Shown piece after piece: positions 6,901 to 9,877 of a DNA stretch of 9,877 bases (position 1 is its first letter; each line of letters begins with the position of its first letter). The notes beneath the pieces are model-generated. The model was not told the origin of the DNA. It made no database searches and saw only the letters and a program-made list of their open reading frames with translations. The translations under genes were made by a program, and so were the position numbers. The DNA is taken from assembly GCA_937124495.1 (NCBI GenBank), contig CAKZKZ010000136.1, forward strand, positions 1-9,877, written 5' to 3'. The stretch is from an uncultured Dokdonia sp. (GTDB lineage Bacteria > Bacteroidota > Bacteroidia > Flavobacteriales > Flavobacteriaceae).

Positions 6901-7322
6901 ACATTTCGGAGCGTCTGAATCTATACACAAAACTAAACGAAACCAAAAACGAAGAAGAATTGGCTGCTTTTGAAGCCATACTTATAGATCGTTTTGGCCC
7001 CCTTCCTGACGAAGCAAAAGACTTATTAAATTCTGTTCGTATCAAATGGATTGCTACCAAAATAGGGCTTGAAAAAGTGGTCATGAAAAACGATAAATTT
7101 ATAGGATTCTTTATTTCAGATCAACAATCCGAGTTTTACCAGAGTAATGCCTTTACCAGAGTTTTACAATTTGTACAAGAATACGCCTATCGTGTTAAAC
7201 TGGAAGAAAAGAAAACACGTACGGGGTCTCGATTACTACTCAAATTTGGTGATGCAAGGTCTATCCTAGAAGTATTTGAAATAGTACAACCGTTAATGCC
7301 TAAGACGAAAGAAGCCATCTAA
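3948..7322 (+). CDS. mfd: Transcription-repair coupling factor Mfd
   Basis: Mfd is a cytoplasmic ATP-dependent DNA translocase. It pushes RNA polymerase stalled at DNA lesions off the template and recruits UvrA for nucleotide excision repair. The 1124 residues are close to the usual family length. The N-terminal part (about 1-320) is the UvrB-like module, including the GEFSVRGGIVDVF block (175-187) that belongs to the UvrA-contact region. The RNA polymerase-interacting, CarD-like domain is about 433-488 (LKVGDYVTHIDHGIGKF). The SF2 translocase follows: Walker A GDVGFGKT (584-591), Walker B DEEQ (685-688), TATPIPRT (711-718), and the RGRVGR arginine-finger block (856-861). The TRG motif region and the C-terminal TRCF domain (FGPLP at about 1016-1020) close the protein. 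No motif is missing. The start is GTG at 3948, chosen because the protein begins there in frame just after a good promoter; no ATG alternative lies upstream. Two copies of the genomic palindrome are inside the gene. It is probably monocistronic. Confidence 0.97.
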   Translation: MSKPTLSQHLAQSQQLLKLQDAIAQNHRNIQTKGLIGSSLSYTISAVYEHIERPILLILNDKEEAAYYLNDLEQLRKEVNVLFYPGSYRRPYQIEETDNANVLLRAEVLNRINSRKKSALIVTYPDALFEKVVTRRELDRQTLKVNVNDKLSIDFINEMLFEYHFKRVDFVSEPGEFSVRGGIVDVFSFSHDEPYRIEFFGDEVDSIRTFDVETQLSSDQVKKISIMPNVENKALEEKRDTFLKYIASNTLVFIKNRSLFYDQIDKNFAKASATFTKLDSEVKRTAPSELFCKGGLLQSELEGFQTIDISASVPDVKINTLVVFNQQPQPSFNKQFDLLIQNLNDNHNAGYKNYIACVSEQQAKRFKDIFEDAQSNVAQYETVITSLYQGFIDDDLKIALYTDHQIFERYHKFNLKNGYAKKQAITLKELTNLKVGDYVTHIDHGIGKFGGLQKIDVEGKKQEAIKLVYGERDILYLSIHSLHKITKFTGKDGKAPQIYKLGSQAWKKLKAKTKSRVKHIAFNLIKLYAKRRTQKGFSYGPDTHMQHELEASFIYEDTPDQSTATEDVKRDMESERPMDRLVCGDVGFGKTEVAIRAAFKAVDNGKQVAVLVPTTILAYQHAKTFRERLKDFPVRIEYLNRFRTAKQKREVLEGLTSGAVDIVIGTHQLTSKNVQFKDLGLLVIDEEQKFGVAVKDKLKTISENVDTLTLTATPIPRTLQFSLMAARDLSTITTAPPNRYPIESSVVRFAEETIRDAVSYEIQRGGQVFFIHNRIENIKEVAGLIQRLVPDAKVAVGHGQMEGKKLEALMLAFMNGEFDVLVSTTIVESGLDVPNANTIFINNANNFGLSDLHQMRGRVGRSNKKAFCYFITPPFSAMTEDARKRISALEQFSVLGSGFNIAMKDLEIRGAGDLLGGEQSGFINEIGFDTYQKILNEAIEELKENEFKELYEDENAFAKADKDYVKDTVIDTDFSLLFPDDYINNISERLNLYTKLNETKNEEELAAFEAILIDRFGPLPDEAKDLLNSVRIKWIATKIGLEKVVMKNDKFIGFFISDQQSEFYQSNAFTRVLQFVQEYAYRVKLEEKKTRTGSRLLLKFGDARSILEVFEIVQPLMPKTKEAI
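4748..4757. repeat. TTTCGCGAAA palindrome, copy 3 (inside mfd)
   Basis: The core palindrome is followed by GCC but preceded by AAAT, so only the right flank resembles the long form. In the mfd frame it reads TTC GCG AAA GCC, giving Phe268-Ala-Lys-Ala271 in the N-terminal UvrB-like module. Confidence 0.85.
6813..6826. repeat. GCTTTCGCGAAAGC palindrome, copy 4 (inside mfd)
   Basis: This is a perfect 14-bp palindrome, preceded by T and followed by GG. In the mfd frame it reads GCT TTC GCG AAA GCG, giving Ala956-Phe-Ala-Lys-Ala960. It sits in a charged linker between the translocase core and the C-terminal TRCF domain, where sequence is usually poorly conserved. Confidence 0.9.
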
Positions 7323-7339
7323 ATACAAGCTCAACATTA

Positions 7340-7360
7340 CCTGAAAACTCAGGCTTTATA
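7340..7360 (+). terminator. Weak intrinsic terminator candidate after mfd
   Basis: CCTGA (7340-7344) pairs with TCAGG (7349-7353) around an AAAC loop, followed by CTTTATA. The hairpin is placed 17 bases after the mfd stop codon, as expected, but the stem is only five pairs and the T tract is poor. Confidence 0.35.
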
Positions 7361-7483
7361 ATGGATACGCTCTTGTCTTCCTATAGGCTGGTTTGCGAAA
7401 TCGTATCAAACAGATTACCAACACTTCATAGCAACATTTAATACCGGGAGTTATAAAATTTTATGCTTTTTTTCACGTTAACA

Positions 7484-7512
7484 TTCATAGTTATGAACTA
7501 ACTTTATAGTTC
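7484..7512. promoter_or_regulatory. Overlapping dyads around a possible promoter of the M16 peptidase gene
   Basis: TTCATA-GT-TATGAA (7484-7497) and GAACTA-six bases-TAGTTC (7495-7512) overlap by three bases. The second dyad surrounds TAACTTTA (7499-7506), which matches the -7 element TAnnTTTG except for its last base. No good -33 element was found. The arrangement would suit a repressor or activator site over a promoter, but each dyad is short and AT-rich. Confidence 0.35.
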
Positions 7513-7542
7513 TAATGTATGTAACCATCAAAAAATAGCTAA

Positions 7543-9877
7543 ATGAAAAAACATCTTACACTCTTTTTAAGTCTGTTTCTTACGGTAAGTTTTGCCTTTG
7601 CACAAAAAACGGGAGATATGCAGACGTCTACCAACATTCCTGTAGCAGATATTCCCACAGATCCTAATGTAAAAGTAGGTACCCTTTCTAACGGGCTTAC
7701 GTATTACATACGTAATAATGGAAAACCCGAAGACAAGGTAGAGCTTCGTCTTGCCGTAAATGCAGGTTCTATTATGGAAACAGAACGTCAGTTAGGACTT
7801 GCTCATTTTATGGAGCACATGAACTTTAATGGTACAAAGAATTTTCAAAAAAATGATCTTGTCGATTACTTACAAAGTATTGGTGTGAAATTTGGCGCAG
7901 ATCTGAATGCGTACACAAGTTTTGATGAGACGGTATATATTCTTCCTATTCCTAGTGATGATCCAGAAAAACTAGAAAAAGGATTTCAGATTATAGAAGA
8001 TTGGGCACATAACACCACTCTGTCTGAAGAGGCTATTGATGGAGAACGCGGGGTTGTCCTTGAAGAGTTACGATTACGTTTGGGAGCTGATGAGCGTATG
8101 ATGCGTGAGACGTTACCAAAAGTAATGTCCGGATCAAAGTATGCTGATCGTTTACCGCTAGGTACCAAAGAAAATCTTGAAACCTTTAGTTATGAAGATG
8201 TACGCAACTACTATAAAACATGGTATCGTCCAGAATTAATGGCGGTTGTTGCTGTAGGAGATCTTGATGTAGCGATTATGGAACAAAAAATCAAAGATCA
8301 CTTCGGAAAAATACCTGCGACGGTTAACGGGCAAGAGCGCGAAAGCTACCAACTTCCCAACCATGAAGAGACACTTATCGCTATTGCTTCTGATCCAGAG
8401 GCTGCTTTTAGTCGTGTAAATATCATGTATAAGGATCGTAAAAATGCACAAGCTACTGTTACTATAGATGATTATAGAGAAGGGTTGGTGCGTAATCTGT
8501 TTTCGCAACTTATTAATAATAGACTGGGAGAGCTTCGCAATAGTGCCAAGCCACCATTTGTTTTTGGATTTTCATTCTATGGAGGTACGTTTGCAAGAAC
8601 AAAAAATGCCTACCAATCTATCGCACAAACAAGCGCCGAAGGACAGTTAGATGGTCTTAAAGCATTGCTTACAGAAAATGAGCGTGTAAAGCGTTATGGT
8701 TTCCAACAAGGAGAATTAGATCGTGCTAAAAAAAGCATCATGGCACGGCTGGAAAAAACCTATAATGATCGTGATAAAATAGAGAGTGGTCGTATTGTAG
8801 GCGAATATGTAAATAATTACCTAAAAGAAGAGCCTATTCCTGGTATTGAGTGGGAATATGAAACGACAGAACGCTTGTTAAACACAATTACCATTAAAGA
8901 GATCAGTGATCTTATTAATGTTTTTATTCATAATGACAATCGTGTGATCACGCTTACGGGTCCTGAAAAAGAAGGGCTTCCTAAAGTAACAGAAGGTCAA
9001 GTATTAACGCTTATCAAAGACGTAGAAAATGCAGATATTAAGCCGTATGAAGATGAGGCTGTACGTGAATCATTAATTGAAAAACTACCAGCGGCTGGTG
9101 CTATTGTTTCTACTACAAAAAATGAAACGCTAGGTACAACGACCATGACACTTTCTAATGGTGCTAAAATCACGATTAAAAAAACCGATTTTAAAAATGA
9201 TGAAGTCCTTTTTCAAGCCTATAGCTTTGGAGGGACAAGTTTGTATTCTGATAAAGACTTTCTTGCAACTAGCTTTGCCAATGGAGGAATCACACAAGCA
9301 GGAATAGGTGGTTTATCGCTGACAGATATGTCAAAATTTATGAGTGGCAAGATTGCAAATGTGTCTCCATTTTTAACAAACGCATCAGAGAATTTTAGAG
9401 GATCGGCGGCTCCAAAAGACTTGGAGGTTTTATTCCAAATGGTACACCTATACTTTACAGACATCAACAAAAATGAAGAAGCTTACCAATCTTTTATTTC
9501 AAAACAAAAAAGCTTTTTAGGAAACTTAATGGCAAATCCTAATTTCTACTTTCAGGATAAGCTTGGGAATCATCGAAATGAAGGCAACCCACGGTATTCT
9601 GGTTTTCCAACACCAGAAAAATATGATGCTGCCGATTATGATTTAGCATACGCAAAATTCAAAGAGCGTTATGCAGATGCAGGAGATTTTCATTTTTACT
9701 TTGTAGGTAATGTGGATGAGGCGCAGGTGGCCGCTTTCGCGAAAGCGTATATAGCTTCTTTACCCGGATTGAATAGTAATGAAAAATACATCCCTACAAA
9801 GTTTAGAGAAAAAGACACCTACGAAAAGTTTATTGTCAATAAAGGAACAGACCCTAAAAGCAATGTAAACATCCTCT
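7543..9877 (+). CDS. M16 family zinc metallopeptidase (pitrilysin/PqqL type), 3' end cut off
   Basis: The frame is open from ATG at 7543 to the right edge, with 778 complete codons. Related two-repeat M16 proteins run to roughly 930-950 aa, so perhaps 150 residues are missing. A signal peptide covers residues 1-20 (basic MKKH, hydrophobic core, cleavage likely AFA-Q), so it acts in the periplasm or at the envelope. The inverted zinc motif HFMEH gives H88 and H92 as ligands and E91 as catalytic base. The distal zinc ligand is most likely E168 in GERGVVLEE, 76 residues after H92, the usual spacing. The second half (from about residue 520) looks like the second, non-catalytic M16 pair that closes the chamber; no second HxxEH is present. 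Family members degrade peptides inside a clamshell cavity; the substrate here is unknown. The A-rich sequence before the ATG lacks a Shine-Dalgarno. The gene is read in the same direction as mfd, 220 bases downstream, and is probably separately transcribed. A palindrome copy lies at residues 731-735. Confidence 0.93.
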   Translation, partial: MKKHLTLFLSLFLTVSFAFAQKTGDMQTSTNIPVADIPTDPNVKVGTLSNGLTYYIRNNGKPEDKVELRLAVNAGSIMETERQLGLAHFMEHMNFNGTKNFQKNDLVDYLQSIGVKFGADLNAYTSFDETVYILPIPSDDPEKLEKGFQIIEDWAHNTTLSEEAIDGERGVVLEELRLRLGADERMMRETLPKVMSGSKYADRLPLGTKENLETFSYEDVRNYYKTWYRPELMAVVAVGDLDVAIMEQKIKDHFGKIPATVNGQERESYQLPNHEETLIAIASDPEAAFSRVNIMYKDRKNAQATVTIDDYREGLVRNLFSQLINNRLGELRNSAKPPFVFGFSFYGGTFARTKNAYQSIAQTSAEGQLDGLKALLTENERVKRYGFQQGELDRAKKSIMARLEKTYNDRDKIESGRIVGEYVNNYLKEEPIPGIEWEYETTERLLNTITIKEISDLINVFIHNDNRVITLTGPEKEGLPKVTEGQVLTLIKDVENADIKPYEDEAVRESLIEKLPAAGAIVSTTKNETLGTTTMTLSNGAKITIKKTDFKNDEVLFQAYSFGGTSLYSDKDFLATSFANGGITQAGIGGLSLTDMSKFMSGKIANVSPFLTNASENFRGSAAPKDLEVLFQMVHLYFTDINKNEEAYQSFISKQKSFLGNLMANPNFYFQDKLGNHRNEGNPRYSGFPTPEKYDAADYDLAYAKFKERYADAGDFHFYFVGNVDEAQVAAFAKAYIASLPGLNSNEKYIPTKFREKDTYEKFIVNKGTDPKSNVNIL
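9732..9747. repeat. CGCTTTCGCGAAAGCG perfect palindrome, copy 5 (inside the M16 gene)
   Basis: This perfect 16-bp palindrome is identical to the copy upstream of mfd. In the peptidase frame it reads GCT TTC GCG AAA GCG, giving Ala731-Phe-Ala-Lys-Ala735, the same peptide in the same frame as copy 4. Confidence 0.92.

Larger units (their letters stand above)
7323..7542. other. Intergenic region between mfd and the M16 peptidase gene
   Basis: This 220-base stretch holds a weak terminator candidate close to the mfd stop and a group of short dyads near the peptidase start. Between them (about 7360-7480) I see only AT-rich sequence, a 12-bp AT palindrome (7453-7464) and a seven-T run (7467-7473), none with a clear function. 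Confidence 0.5.

Noticed and set aside
7453..7473. ATAAAATTTTAT followed by GCTTTTTTT as a terminator
   Set aside because: The palindrome is AT-only and leaves at best a four-pair A/T stem, too unstable for an intrinsic terminator.
8335..8346. GAGCGCGAAAGC as a sixth copy of the palindrome
   Set aside because: Only the right half matches; the left half lacks TTTC, so the dyad is lost.
1..9877. tRNA/rRNA genes, CRISPR arrays, insertion sequences, phage or defence genes
   Set aside because: I looked on both strands and found no tRNA-like folds, spaced direct repeats, transposase or integrase motifs. The recognised genes are metabolic, repair and proteolytic functions.

Overview
The window looks like chromosomal DNA of a marine Flavobacteriaceae bacterium (Bacteroidota), possibly close to Dokdonia/Krokinobacter. 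The reasons are low GC, A-rich start regions without Shine-Dalgarno sequences, two good matches to the Bacteroidota -7 promoter element TAnnTTTG, and typical flavobacterial protein relatives. The genus is inference; the family-level call is fairly firm.

Left part (1-2801, minus strand): a probable three-gene operon read right to left. First comes a GMC-family flavoprotein dehydrogenase (572 aa) with a CxxCxxCxxxC cluster motif and no signal peptide of its own. A small secreted OmpA-domain protein (144 aa) follows 14 bases later. Last is a gluconate 2-dehydrogenase subunit 3-like protein with a twin-arginine (Tat) signal, cut by the left edge. The first and third genes resemble the catalytic (alpha) and small (gamma) subunits of membrane FAD sugar/polyol dehydrogenases, where the gamma subunit carries the Tat signal and the cofactor-loaded alpha subunit is exported with it.

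Middle (2802-3861): a divergent intergenic region holds one copy of a short palindrome and a pair of inverted GC-rich hairpin units resembling a REP doublet. Next is a visibly AT-richer gene for a three-TM protein of unknown function (242 aa from its ATG), with its own promoter.

Right part (3862-9877, plus strand): mfd, the transcription-repair coupling factor, complete at 1124 aa, preceded by a promoter whose upstream half lies in a perfect 16-bp palindrome. Then comes an M16 (pitrilysin/PqqL-type) zinc peptidase with a signal peptide, open to the right edge (778 codons visible).

The most striking cross-cutting signal is the palindrome TTTCGCGAAA. It occurs five times in 9.9 kb, where chance predicts about 0.01. 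Four copies extend on one or both sides toward CGCTTTCGCGAAAGCG. Two copies are intergenic. The three in coding sequence all sit in the same frame and encode Phe-Ala-Lys-Ala. It behaves like a genome-wide small repeat or recognition motif that no gene in the window explains. I saw no tRNA, rRNA, CRISPR array, transposase or integrase.
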